Of a stretch of DNA of 64,000 bases, positions 43,685-51,985 are shown in pieces. Every line of letters starts with the position of its first letter. Position 1 is the first letter of the stretch. Below the pieces are notes generated by a model, which was not told the DNA's origin, made no database searches, and was given only the letters and a program-made list of their open reading frames with translations. Source of the DNA: Archangium sp. (GTDB taxonomy: Bacteria; Myxococcota; Myxococcia; Myxococcales; Myxococcaceae). Made by a program: the position numbers and the translations under genes. Location of the stretch: the NCBI GenBank assembly GCA_022843845.1, contig JALHMW010000005.1:1-64000 (forward strand), read 5' to 3'.

Positions 43685-45816
43685 CTCGCCCGCCCATCAA
43701 CACCGTCGTGCGGAAGAAGTTCACCCGGCGCGATCTGATGAAGGCCGCGCCCATCGGCGCCGCGCTCGCCGGCACTGGCGCCCTCGTCGCGGGGAGTCTC
43801 TCCACAGAAGCCGTCGCCAGCACGAAGGGCACCTGTCGCTTCTGTCTCATGCACTGCGGGATCATCGGGCACACGCGCGGCGACCGGCTCGAGAAGGTCG
43901 AAGGCGATCTCACCTCACGCACCAAGGGCTTCCTCTGCGAGCACGGCTTCGCGCTGCGAGAGATGGTGCACAGCGGCGCGCGGCTGAAGCACCCGATGGT
44001 GCGCAAGGGCGACGAATTTCACGAGGTCTCGTGGGACGAGGCGCTCACCGAGATCGCGACGCGGCTGCAGGCGGTGAAGGCGAAGCACGGGCCCGAGGCG
44101 CTCCTCCTTCAGACCGGCTGGCCGATGGTGCGGCACCCGCTGGTGAACTGGCTGCATCGCTTCGCCCGCGCGTTCGGCTCTCCCAACGTCTCGACCGTCG
44201 CCAGCCTCTGTGAAGCCTCGCTGCGCATGGGGCAGGCGCTCACGGTGGGCAGCAAGTACTCGTCGGACATTCGCCGCGCGAAGACGATGGTGCTGTGGGG
44301 CTCGAACCCGGGCGTGACGGCGCCACCGTTCCTCCACGTCGTCGCGAAGAAGGCCGACGGCGGCAACCTGATCGTCATCGACCCGGTGAAGACGGGGCTC
44401 GCGCGCGAAGCGACGATGTGGGTCCCCGTGCGGCCCGGCACCGACGGCGCGCTCGCGCTCGGCCTCATTCGGGTGGTGCTCGAGAACGGCTGGTTCGATC
44501 GCGCCTTCATGGAGGCGAACACGCTGGGGCTCGAGGATCTGCGCGCGCTCGCGAGCACGTACACGCTGCCCGAGGTCGAGCGGCTCACCGGCGTCCCCGC
44601 GCTCGACGTGGAGCGCATCGCACGGCTCATGGCGCAAGAAGGGCCGACGGGCGTCTGGGCTGGCCTCGGCGTCGAACACCACGAGAACGGCGTGCAGACG
44701 CTCCGCGCGATCAGCTCGCTCGAGGTGTTGATCGGCCGCTTCGACGGCACCCAGGAGCCACGCTCGGTGCTGACGCCGCCCGGCGCGCGCTTCAAGGACG
44801 AGATGCTCCCGGCGTTCTACGATCTCGTCACGCCGGAGCCCGTCCCGCCGCCCGTGAAGGCCCGCGCGCTCGGCCGAGACGCCTACCCGCTGTACGAGAT
44901 GTTCAACCGCGAGGCGCAGGGGCAACTGCTCGCCGACGCGGTGTTGCGCGACACGCCCTACCCGATTCGGGCCGTCATGCTGCTCGCGAGCAACGCGCTG
45001 GTGACGTCGCAGGGCACGCAACGGCTCGAGGAAGCCGCGGAGAAGCTCGACCTGCTCGTCACCATCGATCCCTTCTTCACCGAGTCTGCGCGCAGGTCCG
45101 ACGTCGTCTTGCCCGCGACCACCTTCGCCGAATCTCCTGACGTCGATGACGCTGACAACGTCGCGGCGCAGAGCCTCGTCGCGCCGCAGCACGAGGCCTG
45201 GCCCGACTGGAAGGTGCTCGTCGAGCTCTCGAAGAAGCTGGGCCTCGGCGAGTATTTCCCGTGGGCGTCGATGCACGAGGCGTCGAAGCAGAAGCACGTG
45301 CGGTGGATGCACGACCCACAACAACAGCCGAAGCCCTCGCTCACCGTCGAACAACCGAAGTTCGCGACGCTCTCGGGCCGCGCGGAGTTCAAGAGCCAGC
45401 TGCTCGAGCGTGAGGGCCACCCGGGCCTGCCGGTGTGGACACCCCCGACGGAGGTGCCGACGCCAGAGTTCCCGCTCCGGCTCGTCACCGGCCCGCGGCC
45501 GCGCGCGTACATCAACTCGCAGTTCCATGACGTGCCGAGCGTGAACGCGCGCATGCGAACGGCCGAGGTGATCCTCCACACCGACGTGGCCCGGCCGCTC
45601 GGCATCTCGTCGGGGACCCGCGTGAAGGTGACGTCACCGTACGGGAGCATTCAGCTGACCGCGGTGGTGACCAACGACGTGCAGCGCGAGTGCGCCGTGA
45701 TGGCGGCGGGCTTTGCTGACGCGAACCCCAACCGGCTCATCAGCCCTGACAAACGCGACCCCATCAGCGGCTTCCCGGCGTTTCGTTCGGGGCTGTGCCG
45801 CGTGGAGAAAGTCTAG
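43681..45816 (+). CDS. Periplasmic molybdopterin oxidoreductase (DMSO-reductase superfamily, Cys-ligated)
   Basis: The 711-aa protein carries a twin-arginine signal (FTRRDLMKAAPIG) and an N-terminal 4Fe-4S motif CRFCLMHC with a fourth Cys in GFLCEHG. The molybdenum-ligand region reads VASLCEASLRMG, so Mo is probably Cys-coordinated as in nitrate, arsenate and thiosulfate/polysulfide reductases rather than Ser. The bis-MGD binding segments include VLWGSNPGVTAP and DPFFTESARRSDVVLPAT, and a C-terminal cofactor domain ends GRAEFKSQL to RLISPDKRDP. It is probably the catalytic subunit fed by NapH/NapG-like proteins. The substrate cannot be fixed from sequence. Confidence 0.85.
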   Translation: MTRPPINTVVRKKFTRRDLMKAAPIGAALAGTGALVAGSLSTEAVASTKGTCRFCLMHCGIIGHTRGDRLEKVEGDLTSRTKGFLCEHGFALREMVHSGARLKHPMVRKGDEFHEVSWDEALTEIATRLQAVKAKHGPEALLLQTGWPMVRHPLVNWLHRFARAFGSPNVSTVASLCEASLRMGQALTVGSKYSSDIRRAKTMVLWGSNPGVTAPPFLHVVAKKADGGNLIVIDPVKTGLAREATMWVPVRPGTDGALALGLIRVVLENGWFDRAFMEANTLGLEDLRALASTYTLPEVERLTGVPALDVERIARLMAQEGPTGVWAGLGVEHHENGVQTLRAISSLEVLIGRFDGTQEPRSVLTPPGARFKDEMLPAFYDLVTPEPVPPPVKARALGRDAYPLYEMFNREAQGQLLADAVLRDTPYPIRAVMLLASNALVTSQGTQRLEEAAEKLDLLVTIDPFFTESARRSDVVLPATTFAESPDVDDADNVAAQSLVAPQHEAWPDWKVLVELSKKLGLGEYFPWASMHEASKQKHVRWMHDPQQQPKPSLTVEQPKFATLSGRAEFKSQLLEREGHPGLPVWTPPTEVPTPEFPLRLVTGPRPRAYINSQFHDVPSVNARMRTAEVILHTDVARPLGISSGTRVKVTSPYGSIQLTAVVTNDVQRECAVMAAGFADANPNRLISPDKRDPISGFPAFRSGLCRVEKV

Positions 45817-45855
45817 CCACGGGCATCTGACGCGCGAACGAGGCATGAAGGCGCC

Positions 45856-46086
45856 ATGATCCACCCGTACAACAACGCGACGCAGACCCGCTGGGACAAG
45901 GGCGAGTTCAAGGTGCAGCTGATGACCGCCGAGTCGACGCGCCCGATGGGCTTCTGTGATGGCAGCGCGGCCGACATCGCCGAGCTCAAGCAGATGGCCG
46001 ATGCCGAGAACGCGTCGGTGACCATCGACAAGAAGGTGCTCAAGACCGGCCGCGAGATCTGGACGCTCAAGGGCGGCGGCGGCTGA
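45856..46086 (+). CDS. Small hypothetical protein (76 aa)
   Basis: The frame begins with ATG at 45856 and has an AAGG-containing upstream stretch. The product has a mixed alpha-beta look: NATQTRWDKGEFKVQL, a helix AADIAELKQMADAEN, then a Lys-rich strand segment ending TLKGGGG. No signal or motif is visible and no family is recognised. It lies 39 bases after the molybdoenzyme stop on the same strand. Confidence 0.55.
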   Translation: MIHPYNNATQTRWDKGEFKVQLMTAESTRPMGFCDGSAADIAELKQMADAENASVTIDKKVLKTGREIWTLKGGGG

Positions 46087-46093
46087 ACGCGCC

Positions 46094-46363
46094 TCAGTCG
46101 CGAAGGAGCAGGTAGACGCTGAACGCTGCCAGGATCAGGGTCGCAACCCCGAGCTTCATGACCTCGAACGCGAACGCCCATGGATGGGTCCGCGAGGTGA
46201 TGGTCCTCTTCAACAACCCCTTCCCCACAGTCGTCCGCCCAGACTTCGCCAGCCAGGCGGTCATGCCGACCCCGACCAGCGTCAGAAGAACGACAAGACC
46301 CTTCGAGGCGGGATCCACGTGGTGCACCCCGTGAGTTTCACGCGCAGGCCACCACGGAATCAA
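46094..46363 (-). CDS. Small membrane protein with two predicted helices
   Basis: The frame predicts two hydrophobic segments (KGLVVLLTLVGVGMTAWLA and VMKLGVATLILAAFSVYLLL) separated by a basic loop. No ATG exists; the start is TTG at 46363 or GTG at 46327, which gives 77 residues. Function unknown. It converges on the 76-aa gene with a seven-base gap. Confidence 0.5.
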   Translation of the reverse strand: MIPWWPARETHGVHHVDPASKGLVVLLTLVGVGMTAWLAKSGRTTVGKGLLKRTITSRTHPWAFAFEVMKLGVATLILAAFSVYLLLRD

Positions 46364-46440
46364 TGGTCACAAAACCCGCGCGCTGCGACCGTCGAACCCA
46401 GCATTGACGAGTCGGAGCCGGCACGAGTCTGAGCTCGGCC

Positions 46441-46594
46441 ATGACCGCTCGCACCCTGGTGCTCCGCTTCATCTCGATGGCCGCGTTTGCTGGAGCCGGT
46501 GGCGCTGGCGGCTCCCTGGCTCACGCTCGAGCAGGTCGCGAAGGCGAAGGAGCACGCGAGGGAGAAGAAGGTCGACGTCGAGTTCGTGGAGTGA
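46441..46594 (+). pseudogene. Frameshifted small secreted-protein gene remnant
   Basis: An ATG at 46441 opens a signal-like segment, TARTLVLRFISMAAFAG. About 65 bases later the sensible coding continues in another frame as APWLTLEQVAKAKEHAREKK and VDVEFVE, ending at TGA 46594, ten bases before the dusB end. One insertion or deletion between ~46495 and 46508 would join the two into a ~50-residue exported protein. It may be a real broken gene or a sequencing artefact. Confidence 0.35.
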
Positions 46595-46604
46595 CGTCCG
46601 GCGG

Positions 46605-47672
46605 TCAGCCCAGCGCCGTCCGGTAGTCGACGTCGTACTCCTCTTCGGGCGCGGCGGCGTCGTGTTCGGCCCCGAGGAAGAACTGCTCCACCGAGCTCTC
46701 GACCTCACGCTTCGTCTCGAGGCGGTTGACGAGGTTCCGGAAGTGCGAGGCGCCGGCGAGCCCGTGCGCGTACCACGCGAGGTGCTTGCGGAAGTTGTGC
46801 ACCGCCGCCTTCTCGGCCCGCACGGCCTCTTCTTCAGGCGTGAGCTTCTCGCGCGACACACGCTCGTGCGAGACGAAGTGCAGGTGCTCGCGGAAGTGAC
46901 GGAGCACGAGGGTCGCGCGCTCTTCACGCGTCGGCTTCTGCCCGCCGAGAAGTTCCCGGAACAGCCACGGGTTTCCCAGCGCGCCGCGGCCGATCATCAC
47001 GTAGTCGCAGCCGGTCGTCTCGAGCATGCGCGTGGCGTCGTCGACGGTCTTCACGTCACCATTGCCGATGATCGGAAACGCGTTGCCGACGTGCTTCTTG
47101 AGGTCGGCGATCACGGCCCAGTCGGCCTTGCCGGAGTACCCCTGCGCGCGGGTGCGAGGGTGAACGGCGAGCGCGGCGACTCCAGCGGCGCCGAGCGAGT
47201 CAGCCATCTCGCGAAAGTTGCGGCTGTTCGCGTCCCACCCGCTGCGGATCTTCGCCGTCACCGGCAGGCCCGTCGCGTCGCGAATCAGCTTCACGAGCTG
47301 CCCCGCGCGTGGCGGGTCGCACAACAGCGCGGAGCCGGCGCCCGACTTGGTCACCTTCTTCACCGGGCAGCCCATGTTGATGTCGATGATCTGCGCGCCG
47401 TGCTGCTTCCCGATCACCGCGGCCTGCGCCATCACCTCGGGCTCGCCACCGAAGATCTGCAGCGAGTACGGCCGCTCGACCTCGGGGTTGAAGCGCAGGT
47501 ACCGGAGCGTGCGGTTGTTGATGCGGAACAGGCCCTGCGCGCTCACCAGCTCGGTGGGACACAGCGCGGCGCCCTGCTCGAAGGCGATGGTGCGGAACGG
47601 CATCTCCGACACCCCCGCCATGGGCGCGAGGATGAAGCGGTTCTTCAGGGTGTACGGACCAATGGGCAACAT
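46605..47672 (-). CDS. dusB: tRNA-dihydrouridine synthase, DusB-like
   Basis: The 355-aa flavoprotein reduces uridines to dihydrouridine in tRNA. Conserved Dus segments are visible: FILAPMAGVSEMPFR at the N-terminus, IDINMGCPVKKVTKSGAGSAL with the catalytic Cys, VTAKIRSGWD, and the FMN-binding IIGNGDVKTVDDA and MIGRGALGNPWLF. The MGCPVKKV signature is typical of DusB. ATG at 47672 was preferred since the family starts at LPIGPYTLKNRF. It diverges from the site-2 protease gene. Confidence 0.9.
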   Translation of the reverse strand: MLPIGPYTLKNRFILAPMAGVSEMPFRTIAFEQGAALCPTELVSAQGLFRINNRTLRYLRFNPEVERPYSLQIFGGEPEVMAQAAVIGKQHGAQIIDINMGCPVKKVTKSGAGSALLCDPPRAGQLVKLIRDATGLPVTAKIRSGWDANSRNFREMADSLGAAGVAALAVHPRTRAQGYSGKADWAVIADLKKHVGNAFPIIGNGDVKTVDDATRMLETTGCDYVMIGRGALGNPWLFRELLGGQKPTREERATLVLRHFREHLHFVSHERVSREKLTPEEEAVRAEKAAVHNFRKHLAWYAHGLAGASHFRNLVNRLETKREVESSVEQFFLGAEHDAAAPEEEYDVDYRTALG

Positions 47673-47782
47673 GCGGAGGACGTCCCTATCAGGCTCGGCG
47701 CCGCCGAGTCGCGCGAACGGCGTGGGTGAACGGACAGGCGGGAGTGGCCGCAACTGACGGTTCGCGTGGTACGAGTTGTCGG

Positions 47783-49210
47783 GTGTTCCAGTTCCGGCTC
47801 GGCGGAGTTCCCGTGCAGGTGCATGTCAGCCACCTGCTGATCTCGACCCTCCTCGCGTGGAGCTTCGCGATGAGTGAGCGCAACGGCGCCGAGTGGCCGG
47901 GCACCATTCTCCTCGACACCGAGAACCCCCAGCGCACGAAGACGATGGCCGTGGTGATGCTCATCTGGGGCCTCATCATCTCGATCTCGGTCCTCGTGCA
48001 CGAGCTGGGGCACGCCTTCAGCGCGCGGGCCTTCGGCTACTCGCCGTCGGTTCAGCTCCTCGGCCTCGGCGGTCGAACGATGCCCAACGCGCCGGGCGAG
48101 ATTCCCTGGCACCGCGAGGTGTTGTTGACGCTGGCCGGTCCGTTCGCGGGGCTGCTGCTGGGCGTCGTGGCTGGCAGCGCGCTCCTGGGGCTGGAAGCGG
48201 TGGGCCCGATGCACCCCGTCGCGGCGTACGTGCTCAAGGCCACCTTCATGGCCAACCTCTTCTGGGCGCTGGTCAACCTGGTACCGGTCGCCCCGCTCGA
48301 TGGAGGCCACATCGCCCGCGCCGTCTTGATGCACCTCTTCGGGAAGAAGGGCTTCCTCTACGCGCAGGTCGTCACGCTCCTCTTCGCGGCGGCAGGGCTC
48401 GGGCTCGCGCTGTTCCTGAAGGCCGCGGTCCTGGGGCTGCTCTTCGGGTTGTGGGGCTTCCGGGCCGTCTCGGTGATTCAGGGCTACCTGCGGGGCGAGC
48501 TGCCAGCGAGCGCCGTCGCCGACCCGATGATGGAGACGCTGGCCGACCTCGGCCGGAAGCTCGACGCCGGGCAGCTCGTCGAGGCGCGGGCGGCGGGCGA
48601 GGCGGTGCTGCGGAGCATCGACGTGCCAGCGGGGGTGAAGGCCCGGGCCCACCTCATGCTCGGCCTCGTCGCCGTGAAGTCCTCTGATGGCCTCGAGGCG
48701 CTCCGTCACTTCCGCAACGTCGGCGACGTCCCCATCCCTCCACACGCGCTCGCCGCGGCGCACTCGCTGGTGGGCGACGACGAGACCGCGCTGCCGCTGT
48801 GGGCCGAGGCCGCGCGCGTGTCTGACGACCCAAACCTTCGCGCCGAGTTCGCCGGCACCCTGCTCCGCCTCGGGCGTGAGAGCGACGCCCGCGCGCTGCC
48901 TGGCCTTCGCCTCGCGCACGGGTACCTCGCGGCCGAGCGGGTGCTCTACCTGCGCGATCACTACGCCCGCGCCGCGCAGATGGCCGAAGCCGCCTTCGAG
49001 GCCGAGCCGTCAGCGGCGCACGCCTACACGGCGGCCTGTGACTGGGCTCGCGCGAAGGAGTCTGTCCACGCGCTTCGTTGCTTGACGCTCGCCGCGCAGC
49101 ACGGCTACCGCGACGCAGCAGCCGCACGAATGGACTCCGATCTCGCCTCGCTCCGCGGCACGCCTGAGTTCGACGCGTGGCTCGCGACGCTTCCGGGCCC
49201 ATCGAAATGA
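47783..49210 (+). CDS. Site-2 protease family membrane metalloprotease with C-terminal repeat domain
   Basis: The 475-aa protein has the M50 zinc motif VLVHELGHAFSARAFG (His73, Glu74, His77) in a transmembrane helix and the second motif NLVPVAPLDGGHIAR that supplies the third ligand Asp. Several further hydrophobic helices follow to about residue 240. The remaining ~230 residues form a soluble helical tetratricopeptide-like region (ALAAAHSLVGDDETALPLW). Such proteases cleave membrane-anchored substrates, often anti-sigma factors. GTG 47783 fits the family start (FQFRLGGVPVQVHVSHLL); another GTG at 47726 is in frame. Confidence 0.9.
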   Translation: MFQFRLGGVPVQVHVSHLLISTLLAWSFAMSERNGAEWPGTILLDTENPQRTKTMAVVMLIWGLIISISVLVHELGHAFSARAFGYSPSVQLLGLGGRTMPNAPGEIPWHREVLLTLAGPFAGLLLGVVAGSALLGLEAVGPMHPVAAYVLKATFMANLFWALVNLVPVAPLDGGHIARAVLMHLFGKKGFLYAQVVTLLFAAAGLGLALFLKAAVLGLLFGLWGFRAVSVIQGYLRGELPASAVADPMMETLADLGRKLDAGQLVEARAAGEAVLRSIDVPAGVKARAHLMLGLVAVKSSDGLEALRHFRNVGDVPIPPHALAAAHSLVGDDETALPLWAEAARVSDDPNLRAEFAGTLLRLGRESDARALPGLRLAHGYLAAERVLYLRDHYARAAQMAEAAFEAEPSAAHAYTAACDWARAKESVHALRCLTLAAQHGYRDAAAARMDSDLASLRGTPEFDAWLATLPGPSK

Positions 49211-49315
49211 CCGGGCGATGACAGCGAAGTTTCCCATCGAGGGGGAATGTCGGGCGCGCTGACGATCGGATGACGGCCGTGGGTGTTGATCGGGTCGAAC
49301 ACAGAACGGCCCCAC

Positions 49316-50296
49316 ATGACCTCGACGACGACCAAGCCCGCGCCTCCGCACCAGTGGAACCTGGTGGCCTCGATTCCCTTCATCGGCTGGCACTTCCTGC
49401 TGCCGCTGGTGGTGCTCTTTCCGTTCAAGTGGGAGTACGTCGCGGTCGTCTTCGTCACCTACTACCTGCGCATGTTCGGCATCACCGCCGGGTACCACCG
49501 CTACTTCTCGCACCGCGCGTTCAAGACGAGCCGCGTGTTCCAGTTCATCCTCGCGTTCCTCGCGCAGATGGGTGTGCAGAAGGGCGTGCTCTGGTGGGCC
49601 GCGAATCACCGGCACCACCACCGCTACAGCGACATGGAGAACGACATTCACTCTCCGGCGCGCAAGGGCTTCTGGTGGAGCCACATGGCCTGGATCCTCG
49701 TGAAGGACTACGAGGAGACAAACCTCTCGGCCATCAAGGACTTCGCGAAGTACCCGGAACTCGTGTGGCTCAACAAGTACTTCCTGGTGCCGCCGCTGGT
49801 GGGCCTCGCCGTCGTCTACGCCATCGGCGGGCTGCCGTGGGCCTTCTACGCCGGCGTCGTCTCGACGGTGCTGGTGTGGCACGGCACGTTCAGCATCAAC
49901 TCGCTGACGCACATCTTCGGCAGCCGCCGCTACCTCACCACCGACAACAGCCGGAACAGCTTCATCCTCGCGCTGATCACCTGCGGCGAGGGCTGGCACA
50001 ACAACCACCACTTCCACCAGAACACCGCCAACCAGGGCTGGTTCTGGTGGGAGGTCGACTTCACGTTCTACGCGCTGAAGGTGCTCTCGTGGTTCGGCGT
50101 GGTGAGCGATCTGCGCCTGCCGAGCGAGCAGACGAAGCTGTGCTACCTGAAATACACCGACGCGCAGCGCGCGCAGCTCGAGGCCGAGGCGAAGTTCAAC
50201 GCCTGGCGCACGCCACCGCAGCGCAAGCCGAGCGTCACGCCTGATGAGCTGCCTGCGATGGGCATCGGCATGGCCCAGGTGATGATCAAACGCTGA
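49316..50296 (+). CDS. Membrane acyl-CoA delta-9-type fatty acid desaturase
   Basis: The 326-aa protein carries the three histidine boxes of the stearoyl-CoA desaturase family: HRYFSH (61-66), HRHHH (98-102) and HNNHH near residue 230, which bind the diiron centre. Four membrane segments are evident. It should introduce a double bond into a saturated acyl chain using O2. ATG at 49316 was chosen. Its last ~75 bases recur in degenerate form at 54436-54506. Confidence 0.93.
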   Translation: MTSTTTKPAPPHQWNLVASIPFIGWHFLLPLVVLFPFKWEYVAVVFVTYYLRMFGITAGYHRYFSHRAFKTSRVFQFILAFLAQMGVQKGVLWWAANHRHHHRYSDMENDIHSPARKGFWWSHMAWILVKDYEETNLSAIKDFAKYPELVWLNKYFLVPPLVGLAVVYAIGGLPWAFYAGVVSTVLVWHGTFSINSLTHIFGSRRYLTTDNSRNSFILALITCGEGWHNNHHFHQNTANQGWFWWEVDFTFYALKVLSWFGVVSDLRLPSEQTKLCYLKYTDAQRAQLEAEAKFNAWRTPPQRKPSVTPDELPAMGIGMAQVMIKR

Positions 50297-50448
50297 GCCG
50301 CTCCCGCAGCACGAGTCACCGGCGACTGCTTCGACGACGCTCAGAGCTCGCGCTCGAGCCTGCTCCGCAACGAGAGCTGCACTTTCTGTTCATTCAGCGC
50401 ACACGCCGCTAGTGTCCGGTCGGGTCACCGCTGTGAGGGAGAGTTCGC

Positions 50449-51297
50449 TTGCTCGGTCTCGTCTTGTTGGTGGTCCATCAGGCGGCGCCTGCGCCGTGGG
50501 TGGTGCTCTCACGTCGACAGGGGGTCGCGCAGCCGGCGGCTGCCGCGCAGCTCGCGACCGTTCGCGACGCGCTGGTGGTGGGCCCGGACATCGCTTCTCA
50601 AGCCGTCGGCGACCTCAGCAAGTGCCAGCGCAAGTTGCCGTGCCTCGTGAAGGAAGCGAGGGCTCGGGGCGCCACCCTCCTGGTGACCGTGGAGTCCGCC
50701 CGCGTCGTGGACGAGGCCGTGGTGAAGGTCGATCTGCTGCTGGTCGAGGAAGACGGTCGCAAGGTCGAGTCGTTCGTCGCCGAAGGCCCGAGCGCCACCA
50801 TCCTCGAGGTGCTTGGCGAGAAGACGCGCGCGGTGATGGCGCCAGCAGTCAGGCGCGCCGCGGGGATTCCTGACCCGGTGGTTGCGCCCGTCCCTGCGCC
50901 ACCTCCTGTGACACCTCCGGCGCCGGTCGCGAGCGCTGCGCCGCCGCTGGTGATAGCCCCTGCTCCTCCGCCCGCGAACGCCGGGGGCAGCTTCGTGCGT
51001 TGGGTCCCCGGCCTCGTCGGGGTCGCGGCGGCGGGGGCTGGCGTCGGCACGTTCCTCTCTGCTGCGAGTGAGCGTGACCGCCTGAGCGCCGGCGGACTCC
51101 TCAGCTCCGAGGTGCGGCCGCTGGTGGAGGCCGGGAAGCTGAAGGAGACGCTGGGCCTCGGGTTGATGGTCGGCGGTGGCGCGGCCGTGGTCACCTCTCT
51201 CATCTGGGTGCTCGCCGCGCCCTCGGCGCCCGCGACCGTCACCGTGGCCCCCAACGCGTCGGGCGGCACACTCGTCGTGGGAGGTACCTTCCCGTGA
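50449..51297 (+). CDS. Exported protein with Pro-Ala linker and C-terminal membrane segments
   Basis: The 282-aa frame uses a TTG start with a GAGGGAGAG ribosome-binding site. A short signal (GLVLLVVHQAAPA) leads to a ~100-residue alpha-beta domain with VVVDEAVVKVDLLLV-type strands. A Pro/Ala/Val linker then precedes two C-terminal hydrophobic segments (VPGLVGVAAAGAGVGTFL and GLMVGGGAAVVTSLIWVLAA). Similar layouts occur in myxobacterial surface or PEGA-like proteins, but no specific family is clear. Its stop overlaps the next GTG (GTGA). Confidence 0.65.
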   Translation: MLGLVLLVVHQAAPAPWVVLSRRQGVAQPAAAAQLATVRDALVVGPDIASQAVGDLSKCQRKLPCLVKEARARGATLLVTVESARVVDEAVVKVDLLLVEEDGRKVESFVAEGPSATILEVLGEKTRAVMAPAVRRAAGIPDPVVAPVPAPPPVTPPAPVASAAPPLVIAPAPPPANAGGSFVRWVPGLVGVAAAGAGVGTFLSAASERDRLSAGGLLSSEVRPLVEAGKLKETLGLGLMVGGGAAVVTSLIWVLAAPSAPATVTVAPNASGGTLVVGGTFP

Positions 51298-51959
51298 AGC
51301 GCGCACTGGCGGTGGTGCTCACGCTCGCGGCCGCGTCGGGCTGCACCGACTGGGATGCCCTGGGCTGTGACGCCGGCGACCCCTCGCTCTGTCGCGCAGG
51401 CGCCGGCGGTGGTTCCGCTGGGGGTGGTGGCTCCTCAGGCGGTGGCTCCGCTGGGGGTGGTGGCGCGGTCGATGACGCGGGTGCGACCGATGCGGGTGCA
51501 GACGCCGGGGCGGTTGATGACGCGGGCGTCGATGCAGGTGCTCCCGACGCGGGTGACGACGCGGGTATCGATGCAGGCGTCGACGCGGGTGAGCCAGGCG
51601 TCGATGCGGGCGTCGATGCGGGCGTCGACGCGGGTGAGCCAGGCGTCGATGCAGGCGTCGATGCAGGCATCGATGCAGGCGTTGATGCAGGTGTCGACGC
51701 AGGCGTTGCAGGGAGTGACGCAGGCGTCGACGCAGGCGTTGATGCAGGTGTCGACGCAGGCGTTGCAGGGAGTGACGCAGGCGTCGACGCGGGGCGTCCG
51801 CCTCAGCCCGACGGGGGCATCACCGTGCTCAACGGCGGCGTCTTCACGCTCCCGCCCCAGCCCTCTGCTGGAGCCATTCACGTCATCAACGGTCGGCTCG
51901 AGACGCAGGGCCGCGTGTGCGCCAGCAACATCTGTGTCGAAGGGGGCCTCGCCCCGTGA
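51294..51959 (+). CDS. Lipoprotein with Asp-Ala-Gly repeats
   Basis: The 221-aa product starts at GTG overlapping the upstream stop and has a lipobox (VVLTLAAASGC). A Gly-Ser-rich linker (GGGSAGGGGSSGGG) leads to a long run of D-A-G-V/I units such as VDAGVDAGIDAG, coded by near-identical 12-base units around 51530-51795. The C-terminal ~50 residues (ITVLNGGVFTLPPQPSAG) are non-repetitive. This is a surface lipoprotein spacer design common in myxobacteria; no enzymatic role is visible. Confidence 0.8.
   Translation: MKRALAVVLTLAAASGCTDWDALGCDAGDPSLCRAGAGGGSAGGGGSSGGGSAGGGGAVDDAGATDAGADAGAVDDAGVDAGAPDAGDDAGIDAGVDAGEPGVDAGVDAGVDAGEPGVDAGVDAGIDAGVDAGVDAGVAGSDAGVDAGVDAGVDAGVAGSDAGVDAGRPPQPDGGITVLNGGVFTLPPQPSAGAIHVINGRLETQGRVCASNICVEGGLAP
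51530..51795 (+). repeat. Degenerate 12-base tandem repeat encoding V-D-A-G units
   Basis: Near-identical units of GTCGATGCAGGC/GTCGACGCGGGT type repeat with interruptions by GAGCCAGGC and GCAGGGAGT segments. A longer block around GTTGATGCAGGTGTCGAC is itself repeated twice near 51680-51780. The array lies wholly inside the lipoprotein gene. Confidence 0.85.
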
Positions 51960-51985
51960 CGAACCTTTTTGGAGGAGGACCAGGC

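Noticed and set aside
47726-47782. Upstream GTG as start of the site-2 protease
   Set aside because: The family homology begins at FQFRLGG, which follows GTG 47783; the extra 19 residues are not characteristic.
51530-51795. CRISPR-like repetitive array
   Set aside because: The repeats are short, in frame, code Val-Asp-Ala-Gly and have no unique spacers, so this is a coding repeat.
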